Shown here piece after piece: positions 20,433 to 31,107 of a stretch of DNA of 41,894 nucleotides; within the stretch, counting starts at the first letter, position 1; the number at the start of each line of letters is the position of its first letter. The notes below the pieces were generated by a model. The model was not told the origin of the DNA. It worked only from the letters and a program-made list of their open reading frames with translations, and did no database searches. The DNA comes from Seison nebaliae. Taxonomy: Eukaryota > Rotifera > Pararotatoria > Seisonacea > Seisonidae. Position numbers and translations under genes: made by a program. Location: NCBI GenBank assembly GCA_023231475.1, contig JALJEE010003184.1, positions 1-41,894 on the forward strand, given 5' to 3'.

Positions 20433-23400
20433 TCATTCGTCTGAAGTGAAAATGGTAACTAGACTGCTATTCTCTCGTTTTTTCGTTGGTGAACGATATG
20501 TGTTCCGATTGAAAAGATTAACATTGGAGAAATATTGGATCATATTAGGTTGTGTTTGTTTTAACTGATTGCTGGAGAATTGCTCGTTGTCACTAGAACT
20601 GAAGAAATTGAGACGTTCGGCTGAATCAGAAATGTAGAAAGCGAGTCGAATTCGTTTCATTAACATTCGATTAATATTCACACGGTTTGCTTGTGGAGTG
20701 AAATAGCGTTGATTAGCTAAACTTATCGATTGGTTGTTACTGCTGGAATTACCCGAATTTCCCATGTCAAAGAACTGCGATCGTTGTAAGGAAATTTCTT
20801 TGATAATATTTTTAGTTGAAGGTGATTGATATTTCATGGCACTTGAAATGGGAATGCGTTTCTCATTTCTGATGATGTGTTCGACAAATGTATCATCGTC
20901 ATCTGATTTGCATGACGTAATTAGAGGTAGAGATGGTTCCTTTTCAGAAATATGTAAAGATGAATGGATTGATTCGTCACTCAAATCGTCAAATGTCGAA
21001 GAGATTTTTGATCTATCTGTAAAAGTGAAAGAATGTAAAGAATTTTGAAATTCCCGTTGAATGGTTTTAGAACTAATGGAAAATTTTGATGGTCTTCTTT
21101 CCACATCAGCCATAGTGAAATTATCGACGAATAATGCATCGATACAAGTTGGACAAAAATAATTTGTCATAAACGGTAATTCCCATAAAGAGGCAGCTGA
21201 ATAATAAAAATTATTTTTTTTCGGATGTCGATGTAAATTTGTGTAATGTGAAGCACAAAATAAACTCTTCATCGTCGACAATGAGACGAGAGAGATAGAT
21301 GTATGTAAATTTCTATCAGCAAATTCATCATCTTCAGTATTTGTAGTTTTTTCTTTGAGGAATTTAATTGAAGAATTGTCCATCGAATTACATCGAGATT
21401 TTATCGATCGACTTTCTTTCACTTGTTCGTCAGCAAAAGATACAAAATTTTTCAAACGATTTTTTTGCATCAATTTCCGTTTCTCTGTTGCATTATTCGC
21501 ATGAGTGATTGAGAGATCTGTCAATAATTTAGTATTATCCAATTTCGATATAATATTCGATTCTTTTATCCAATCGATATCGTCGATACTGAAAGTATAA
21601 TGTTGAGAACAACCGTCTTTTGGGAACAATTGAACATGAACAAATTGTGGAATGTTCATATCTGTCGATGTCGAACTAGTCGTGTGCTTAGAAGAACGTA
21701 ACGTTTTCCATAAACTCCGTTTAATCCCAACTCCTTCATTTGATCGATTTCCGATATTACTTTCTCGTCGATGACGTCGTAATCTGGAAGTGAATGAACT
21801 TGATGCATTTGATTCTCGATCGACAGACAAATTCTTATTTTCACTTTCATGCATATCGCGAATTAATTTTAACCATTTTGATTTCCCCATTTTACCAGCT
21901 AATTTACTTGCTCGTCTCGACGTGTTGCCAGAAAAGCGTTGGAAACTTGATGATGATAGTGACGGTTTAAGGTGACTACTATTTTTACTTTTGCTGGGAA
22001 TATTTGTTTTACTTTTCTCGATTTCTAAGGAACTGCATTCGCCCGCACTAATTCCTTCATTTTTCTCTTCAGCATTTCGTTGCATTTCTAATACTCGACT
22101 AATTAATGGATTGACCATTTTTGGTTGAGTTTTCAAGCAACATTCAGTAGCTTTCCTAATTTTGATAGATGGCGATACTCGAGTATGACTGGTCGTTATA
22201 ATATTGTTTTGATTGAGTTTCATTTCTGCTGACAACTTGTTTGTTCTTGGCAATGTCGTATCAATTGAAGGGGAAATAAGAGAAGACGAATTCAATTCAT
22301 TAATCACTGTTGTTGTTGTTGTAGTCATTGTGGAGGAGGAGGTTGTTATTTTGCTGTTGACCATCTTCAATTTATTATTCGTTAACGTTGATGTTGATGA
22401 TGATGAGGATGATGATGAGGATGATGATGGTAATGGAGAAACAACATTAACTAAATCTTTTATGCTTTTGATTTTAGATGTCAATTCGAAATTTTTATTC
22501 TCACCACTCTTCACTTCAACTACATTTGTCACACTACCGAATTGATCAGTTGGAGTTATTTGATCGATAGCGAATTCCATGTCGTATCGTGTGAAGAAAT
22601 CATATGTGCCACCGGACAACAATGCAATGTTATCACATGCTATAGCCCTCTTCGGTTTCTGTTTTCCTTTCGCACGTTGTAATACGTTGAAGAAAATGGA
22701 TTTGACATCCATATGACCAGTTGGTGGATTGTTATTCGAATCGGAAGACAGTTCGACTGGTGGTTCGGATAAATCGTTCAAATCTTTCTTCGCTCTATTC
22801 ATACGAACTAACGCGAGGACGGCGGAACTGATATTAGGCGTATGATTTTTTTGTTTTATCGTTTTCGGTAATTGCAAAGACGCTTGAGCCACATCCGCTT
22901 TTATAATATTCTCACTCGACGACGCACAACTGTCAACGAGCGACAATTGAGAACTGTTCAATTTCTTTTTAGAATTGAAGGAAGTATTTGACTTGGAATG
23001 ATTCCAAATTCGGGATAACGATGACTCTCGTCGACCATTCAAATAAGTTTTAGTCATGGTCGATTTGGTCATGAGATATTTCCATAAATTTCGTGTTGCC
23101 TTCGGTTTGGAATTCTCTTTGGACAAATATTGATTTCTTGAAATTTTTATTCTTTGTAATTCGTAAACGTCTGATGCCATTTTCGTATCGTACTGTTCGA
23201 CAAATTCATAAAGAACTTTCCGATCGATATATTTGGGTACCATATAGTAGTTGTAATATGCTTGCAATTTATCATTCGTATCACCTTTCTTATAATCACC
23301 ATTTTCACCTTCACTATCCTCAGATGATGATGTGAGCATATTGTCCAGATAGGACGATAACACTTGTCGTCTCTTGATTAACGATAATGATTTCCTTCGA

Positions 23401-26400
23401 TTATCATTAAATGTTACATGTAAATTTTGCATTTCATTTCCATTTCTTTTCAAAGCACTGCCCGTTTTCTTCTTTTTCCTACGAAAACAACTTCCAATTT
23501 TTTTTAAAAAAAATTTAGCAGGATAATTAGAGAATATGGTGAACCTGTTGTTAATGTACATTGGGAAATTAGTTTGTCCACTGATTTCTTTTTTATTTCC
23601 AATCGTATCTAGAATTTGTAGGAGACGAATTAATGTATTAGGACGACGTTTTGTTGAATTGAGTGCAGTGTTATCCCAAAACTCTAAATATTCTTTCGTT
23701 TTCACTACTTTGATTTTTAACTAAAATAAATTTTAAAAGACATTAATTGAATAAAAGTGAGTAGAATTTGGAGAACTTCTTCTAAAATATCTTTCAGTGC
23801 ACTATTCTGTTTCTCATTCAATCGCAATTTTTCTATTGGACGCTCAGTAATTAGTCGACGAACAGCCGGTCCTTCAGCCATAAAATGACTCGTTTGTAAA
23901 TCTTTCGACAACGTCACCACATTAGATAAACGACGACGATCCTTTGATAAATAAACGCCGTACATCTTAAATCGTTCGAAAAAAAATCAATGGTATGAAG
24001 AGAAAAATGGTAAAACTTTTGGGATAAAAAGTATGCCCATTATTGCCATAGTAACGAGTATTACTGGAATGAATACCATAGCGAAGTAAAGTGTAACATT
24101 TCCATGATGAGGAATATAAGAAGCGACCACAACGAATGCACTCGCCACCACCACCAGATAAACGGTTAATGCGATGTGTTTCGAATCGTTCAAAACCTTC
24201 CCAAATCATTGCAGAATATATTTATGGATAAAACAAAATTTGACTAAACCTGAACATTTACATGTCTCGTTTCCCAAGCCATATATAGACCGAAAAGTAA
24301 TACTAATCCCTTATGTGTATAAATGACAGCGGACCATCGTAAAATATGTGCCGAATTACATTTCCATATCCATTGCCGCACCACCTTATCCAAATCATTA
24401 TGGAAAGTCTTAACAAGAAATTAATATATTTTTATCATTAAAAAATTGAACTCGAATTGTTAAAAATTTTCTTATTCTATTCAAAGGATGTAGAGCATGC
24501 CAAACGGCAATAAAGACGATGTCAAATAATAATTGTAACGTTACGAACAATATCAAATAATGATCTTTCAATAACTGTCAATAATAATTTGAAAAATTTA
24601 TAAACTATATAAATATTTGGATAATAACTTTACTCTTTGCCATATCTCCAGCAGTCGTTCGGGTCATAATAAAATGAATTCGAAATGTCTTAACAAAAAT
24701 ACTTCCAAACGCCATTGTGAATCCAGTGGCATATAACATATTTTTCACCTAATCGAAAAATTTTATCTTTTCCCTCACTTTGACAACAATGTCTACTAAC
24801 GACACATAAAATCGAAAGAATTTTATTGGTAGCTCCCCAACCTTCATCAACTGCCGATATTCCACAAGCAATGAACACGTTCATACAACCAAGCGCAGTG
24901 AACGCATTTAATTTTGGACTGGAAACTTTTACAATTCTACAACAAGTTCACGAAAAAAGTTTAAGGAGAATTATCGAGTAATTGGACTAACCCATTATTT
25001 CGATATCGGATATTGAAATAGGAACAAAATATTGCCATAATGGTCCCAATGACGCACAAGACACAAACGAATTTTGTAACCGATTGCTCAATTGTTATAT
25101 CGACATCGATGATTAAATTGGAGTCAGCGGGTGGTTTATTCGCTGGCCACCAAATTTTTTCACAGAAATTACCATTGAAATTTAAAGTTCCGATGAATGA
25201 GTCGGATGTATTGTTGTTCTTATAATTAACTAATTTCATAAATTGACTTTCATTAAATTCTCGTTGACGTCGTTTTCGATGATTGACTCCTCCAATATTT
25301 AAACGAAATAAAGCCACTCTAGCTTTCCGCAACTTGATGATTGTGTTATCGAAAACTTTTCTTTGACTATTCTTATTTTTATTATATTCTTCTTCTGCTT
25401 TTCTAATTAATTTAAATTTGTTCATATGCTTCGGGAGGAATTGAAGGACTTCACTCTCACCAATTCGATCACCATTATAACCATCCACAAATTTTAAGGG
25501 TCCCTAATGGAAAGAAATTAATTGGATTAATGATATGATAACGATTATGGTTTTATTTAAATAAACCGTCAACCCGGTATAATCCAGTGTGGAAATGATG
25601 AGATCCATTCGCTTTTTTAAAATATTCATCGGTGGGATACGTTTCTGCGGGAACATTTCCCTCTCCTCATACGCACTCAATAATTGATCGTCTTCACTAA
25701 ATATCACTTTGATTAGTGTTAGTGCCAACAACCAGACACTGTCATAAGCGACGATTGCTTTATAGTCAACGAATGAACGTAAAGTGATATTGTGATAAGG
25801 AGAAGAATCAGGAATAATCGAATGGATTTCTTCAAGTAATGAATCGGATGACTATTAAATGAATGATTTGAATGAAAGAGAATAAACGAAAGAAAGAAAA
25901 GATGAACTATACGACTATATTCATGAGTGTAGAAGAGGGTTGATGTCTGAATACAAAAATGGCCGACTAAGGCCCTGGAGATTTGTTGTTGAGTACATCG
26001 ACCGGTTAATATCCAATTATAATGATGAAATAATTCATCACATGTTGAGATAGTTGGTTTCTGTTTAATGTTGGGCCAAGTGGCCATTATGATCCAAACG
26101 TAACGTCGCGTTGTCAAATTATTCTCGATGGCTGTACACAACATTTGTAGGAGGAATGGTATTGATGAGAATAAGACGAAAACACGTTGCCCATTTTCTT
26201 TTAATCCCTTCAATTCCGACCATGTATTATGTTCGTTGAGACTCAACGATTCATTGATGGAGAAATTGGATCGTAACAAAATGTTATAATAACGATTCCG
26301 TAAATTATTGTAAATCTCATCATCTTCTGATAATAATGCCACATTCTTCCAATGATGATGTTGGAGGAATGTTTTCAATGTATAACGGAAAGATGTAGTT

Positions 26401-26924
26401 GTTGGTATAAGACGATAAAGATTATCATATTCAATTCGATTATTCAGATCCGTCGCTAAAGATGCATGTGTTATCATTGTAAAATTCCACTGGGATGAAA
26501 TGAGAGCCAATTGTCTAGTGACATTGGAACATGATGAACCAAATAAACTGAATACATGTGAATCCTCTCGAACTCTTGATTCATGAATTGCATCCAAAAG
26601 TTTATAAGTTGCAACACCTTGATCACACTAAATATTCAATGAAGGATTAAAAGAGTTTAAGAAGAAATCTTTAACTTCCGTATCATATGGAACAATTTCG
26701 ATTTTATAATTCGTATAGAAATTCTCACGAATATATTGATTCACATGATTCTGTGCGATGAGTGCCGCCGTTATATCGATATGTTGTGAAGATTCGTCGT
26801 TAAATGTTTCGAAAAAACTAAGAATTCTCAGCTTCTTCCATTGTGAGGATGACATGGCGGGGTGTGGAGGGAAGAGTAGTAACAGGAGAAGACAGAAGAA
26901 AATTGGTAGTCGCTGCACTGGCAT
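20433..26924 (-). CDS. GABA-B-type metabotropic receptor (class C GPCR) with a giant cytoplasmic tail, 11 exons
   Basis: Exons on the minus strand: 26924-26676, 26627-25908, 25851-25567, 25503-24992, 24936-24801, 24748-24629, 24574-24452, 24408-24250, 24196-24017, 23965-23777, 23720-20433. Phases agree throughout and give about 1,986 residues. A signal peptide (PIFFCLLLLLLFP) is followed by a Venus-flytrap domain with GABA-B landmarks: CDQGVAT, a WNFTMITHAS segment, YRLIPTTTS, VAYDSVWLLA and YTGLTGPLKF. Then come PANKPPAD, TM1 (about 560-582) and TM2-TM7 in exons 5-9 (GFTMAFGSIFVKT, AWETRHVNV, LNDSKHIAL). An extra, very basic segment of about 100 residues precedes TM1. The tail, almost all in the last exon, is about 1,160 residues, Ser-rich and probably disordered; a poly-Ser run lies near 22400. 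It should couple to Gi/o proteins as part of a GABA-B dimer. Which subtype is unclear. Splice sites were chosen by frame and family motifs. Confidence 0.85.
26628..26675 (-). other. 48-nt intron of the receptor gene with an in-frame stop
   Basis: The reading frame runs straight through this intron until the TAG of the acceptor itself. Removing GTTAAAG...ATTTAG joins VPYDTE to CDQGVATYKL, exactly where GABA-B receptors carry a conserved CD.G segment. Retention would truncate the receptor inside the ligand domain. Confidence 0.75.
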
Positions 26925-29900
26925 CCTACGATGCCGCAACAATAAGATCAAATGGTTGCAAATTCTGTTGTATAATGCGTTTTGAAATGTTGGGAAAGAA
27001 ACGTAATATTCACCTCGATGGTAACTCTAATAATGATTATTATCAGAATAATAATTGTAATGATGACGATCACTTTCATAAATTGTAATCGCATGGCCCG
27101 ATGATGCAGTATGGCTGTTCGATATGCGCCTACTAAAAAATATGTTCACTCGATTATCGTCATCGACTCTTGGAAATAGATTCAAGGATGGACTATTCTC
27201 TTTCTTCAAATTAATTATTATTTGCTTTCATATCTCCAGAATTTTACGATGATTCTAAATAAAATAAATAATGACAGACGGAGTTAGAAGGAATGGAATT
27301 GTTCATTTTTATATAACGTTCCAATAACGAATCTGAGAGAAGAGAATAGAAGCTGGAACTAAAGCTGGAGTAGAGGATGTTGGCAGATGACAACTTGTAA
27401 GTAGCTCATCTTACGTATCTTTCACGTATGAGATGCAACTGTAAGACAAATTCGATTGTTAGATAGAAGTTATTTTGATTTGTTGTATATGAGAGAAAAT
27501 AATAACAAATATTTTAATGTCACGTTATGTGAGAAATGTTTTGGAAGGAAAGTTCCATAAAACAGGATTAATTAAATTTGGTTATGTATAAAATCATTCC
27601 GTTTATTAGAGGAACGATGAGGGGAAATATAGATATTTCTGTTAGGTAGTTGTGTTCGGATCGGGAAAACCTTCGACACAATATCTTGCGCTCAATTGTT
27701 GTAAGTGGATAGATAGTAAATTATATAGGAGATAATAAACGAATCTTGCCTTTCATATTCTTCTTGTTCTTCGTCTAATGTTAATTCCTAATTCATGATG
27801 ATTAATAGCGACATCATAATCATCACTATCGTTATCGTATTTCCGCAAGCAATATCACAGATAATGCTTTCGCAAAAACGAACATACATTAAAGATGGTG
27901 AACAAAGAACTGAAACGGAACTTCGAATTACGACATATGACAATGGTAATTAGACAGAAGAATCCTACACGACAAATTTCCACTTTCTCCAATTCTCCTC
28001 ACATATCTGTGCTGATCTTCAAGATCATCATAATCTTTCAGATGGAAAAATAGGATTATCGAAATACTTCTTCTCATCATTATTTTCTCAACATTTATTG
28101 ACTTTTCATAATGTGACGATAATAATAGCTACATATCATAATTAAAAGATATAATAATTAAATTATTAGAGGACATTTGGTATCCATATAAGAACATTTT
28201 ATAGATGACGATTCTCAATCCATCATTAGGACAGGTCTCAACTATCGCTTAACTTTTAGGATATTGCTGAGTTTGTTCTTCTCCAGTTTCGTGCGTGTCC
28301 TTCTCTTTATTTGTATAGAATATATTTTAATGAAAATTAACTTTCACAATATACGTTATGCATTTATTCAAGAAAAATATGACACATTTCTTATGTAAAC
28401 ATTTAACATTAATATCTTCTGTTTCTTATCCATAAATCTTTCAGGATAACCATTATTTGAAATATTTTATCAAACGATATTTAAAAATCACTACAGACGA
28501 ATGGTAAAATGGAAAAATGTGTTCAAGGCCATTGATTATTCTCGCCATTAAATTGTTCATTCGAGGAATATCATCAATGGTTCATAATCATTTTGAATTA
28601 TTTAGTTAAATATATTCGATTGAGAGATAAATCATCATTCTAGATGATGATATATTCAGAAGACCGTTGTGTTTCAAAATAGCTATTCTACATAAAGGTA
28701 CCTACTGGTATAGCTTTTAATTATAACTATTGAAAAAGAACAATTGCCCTTATTATGAGTTTGGAATTGTCCACTACAAAATATTTATGTTTATTAACAA
28801 TCTGTCCGGTTACCATGTGAATAACTTATATTGTATTGGAAGAGTTGATCCATAGAAGAAGCAATAGCTTTCATGATAGATCTTGATCAGAATAAATACA
28901 TAAACAAGTAAATAATGATATCTAACTCTTTTGGTGACGATGAGTTTGTTAAGGAAAGTTTTGTGCAAACATGCTTCTTTCTTCAAGTTGTTTTTTCTTC
29001 GCTCGAACCGTTCTATCTTCTCTTCTATCGCTGCAGGCTAATTATGAACAATTTATAATGAAAAATTTCGAAGGAATATTTAGTCGAATTGATTTCCTAA
29101 GAACATTATTTTCTTTCGCCTATCCAACTCTTTCTCACTCATTTTACATTGTTAGTTAGTCATTTTCAATTTGACCGTTATATCTACGTCTTACCAATGA
29201 CAAAGAGTGAAAGGGAAAACATCATGATGGAAATTAAATGGAAAGATTCTTCTACTTTAATAATGCATGTACATGAGTCGATACATGATCTTCTGAAGAA
29301 TTTGTATATCGTATTTATTATTGACGAATTACTGTCTCCAGCAGAAGACAAGTTTGTCTACGAGATACGGTTTGTCATTCTTTTCCTTTTCGTTCTAGAA
29401 CAGAAAAAAACCGTTTTCATGAAATGAACCAAAAAGAAGGAAAAACTCAATTTAAAACAACATGTGAGCAGAGAAAACATATTAGGCTATGCGCAGTTGG
29501 GAAATAAACATTCTATTATGCAGCTATGCAAATAATAAACAGAAGTTTAATGAGTTCCAAAATAATTCTATATTTAGAACAATATTCAAGATTCATTTGG
29601 AAAACATTTAGACATAATCGACTGGAAGAAGAAATTTTATTGTTTCATGGTTAAATTCATTAATTTCCTCTCTTCCTTCCTCCCCTCCCAAAAATATACA
29701 GTAATTTAGTTGATCATGAAACGATTGTGCTCACCAACGAGATAAATTGACTCTTTGAATTTCAATATCGACTTTCAATTATTTTTTTAAATGAGAATAA
29801 ACTGTATGAGAAGTTCAGTGACATCTTTTTCTTTGCAATCGTTTTTAATCGTCGTATTTTCGAAATGGAGAATATTATTTGTTAATTTGTTAAAGAGTCA

Positions 29901-30217
29901 TAATAATTAATATCTCCCATCTGGTATAGATGACAATTACGTTAAGTTGAATAATTATGCATCTGCAGATTCATGCTGAAACTATATTTCATCTATCTGA
30001 TCGTGCTCTAGTCGAATGATTACATTCCTTATTCACAATCACTTCCTTTTTAAATCAATGATGCATAAATAATTATTTTATCTCCCATTATTTGTTTGTG
30101 TGAAAATTCTTTATAATCTCATCAATTCCAATGAATTAACTCATATCAAATTATTATAATAATATTTAATTAATAACTTATTCAATTCTCATTAGTTCTC
30201 ATATATTCTGCCATCAG
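26925..30217. other. Long gene-free region upstream of the receptor
   Basis: About 3.3 kb of AT-rich DNA. Small plus-strand frames near 28971 and 29149 have no domain, signal or composition that would support them. The 300 bases next to 26925 are the likely 5' UTR and promoter of the receptor gene. I see no RNA gene, clear repeat or mobile element. It may hold regulatory DNA or a 5' exon. Confidence 0.5.
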
Positions 30218-30223
30218 TTTATT
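30218..30223 (-). terminator. Poly(A) signal for the Thr/Lys-repeat protein
   Basis: AATAAA on the minus strand, about 50 bases after the predicted stop at 30272. Confidence 0.4.
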
Positions 30224-30271
30224 TAACGTAAAAAAGGAGAAAAATGAATGATACGCGAACTAAAGACATCT

Positions 30272-30840
30272 TCAATGAAAATAAACATACCATCCCACAA
30301 CACTACCAATACTCAAGTTGATCATCGACGCAGTCCATTTGTTTACGCCCTGTTCAATTGGAATTAATAGTTTGAAATTAATTCAAATAATTTTAAACTA
30401 ACCGAAGTCGTCGTGCTCAATAACTTTTTACTTGTGGTTGTAATCTTTTTAGTCGTAGTACCTATTTTGGTTGTTGTTGGGGATTTCTTTGTTGTCGTGC
30501 CAATTTTGGTTGTCGTTGGAACTTTCTTTGTTGTAGTCACAATCTTCTTTGTTGTAGTACCTATCTTGGTTGTTGTAATTGGCTTCGTTGTAGTAACGAT
30601 TTTCTTGGTAGTTGTTGGCGCTTTCTTCGTGGTGGTAATAGCTTTAGTAGTGGTAGCAGCGGCTTTGGTAGTTGTAGCAGCGGCTTTGGTAGTTGTAGCT
30701 GCCGCTTTGGTAGTTGTACCAGCGGCCTTGGTAGTTGTATCAGCATTGAGATCTCGCACTGCAATACTGTCCCGAATTCGAGCAGATTCTGCAATCAACA
30801 CCAAAGTGGCAATTAGTGAAAGGTGAATATATAATTTCAT
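30272..30840 (-). CDS. Secreted mucin-like protein with TTTK repeats (171 aa, 2 exons)
   Basis: Exon 1 (30840-30403) starts with a clean signal peptide (MKLYIHLSLIATLVLIAESA) and a short charged segment, then about 20 tandem copies of TTTK followed by 1-4 variable residues (AA, KAPT, KIG and so on). A GTTAGT donor at 30402 and a CAG acceptor at 30350 give a 53-nt intron and a second exon (30349-30272) that adds a Trp-containing, mostly hydrophobic tail ending GWYVYFH. The hydrophobic end could be a GPI-type signal or a weak membrane anchor. Dense Thr suggests heavy O-glycosylation, as in mucins or cuticle- and gut-lining proteins. If the intron is retained, the frame ends at 30364 with 158 residues. 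Function unknown. Confidence 0.65.
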
Positions 30841-31107
30841 CGTGGAAAAGATTATCTAAAATAAAATTTAAAGAATTTCTATGAAATTTCTTGCATATTA
30901 TACTGATATAACTTTTGTTTACTTAAATGGTTGATGCTGAACTTCATAACATGACTTCTCATTATATCGACCTTCAGATCATTTAACTATGACAATGTCT
31001 TACAAAAAATAATTTCAAAATATTTATCTAACGAAGTAGAGAAAGGAAAGGAAAATGTTTGTTGAAGAATGAGATGAGTCATGCTCCGATTATCATGAAC
31101 AGCTTGG

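Noticed and set aside
22396-22435. TCA/TCC triplet run as a regulatory microsatellite
   Set aside because: It lies in the open frame of the receptor tail and simply encodes poly-Ser.
26628-26630. In-frame TAG inside the receptor coding sequence, suggesting a pseudogene
   Set aside because: It is the last triplet of a 48-nt GT...AG intron. Removing the intron restores the conserved CD.G segment in the same frame.
28971-29427. Two small plus-strand frames as genes in the long gap
   Set aside because: No recognisable domain, implausible composition and no splice partners that extend them.
30420-30760. Regular repeats as a CRISPR array
   Set aside because: The units are protein-coding TTTK codons of variable spacing in a eukaryotic gene, with no spacer structure.
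30413-30826. Plus-strand Val-rich frame opposite the TTTK gene
   Set aside because: It is the complement of the repetitive Thr/Lys codons. The minus frame has a signal peptide and better composition.
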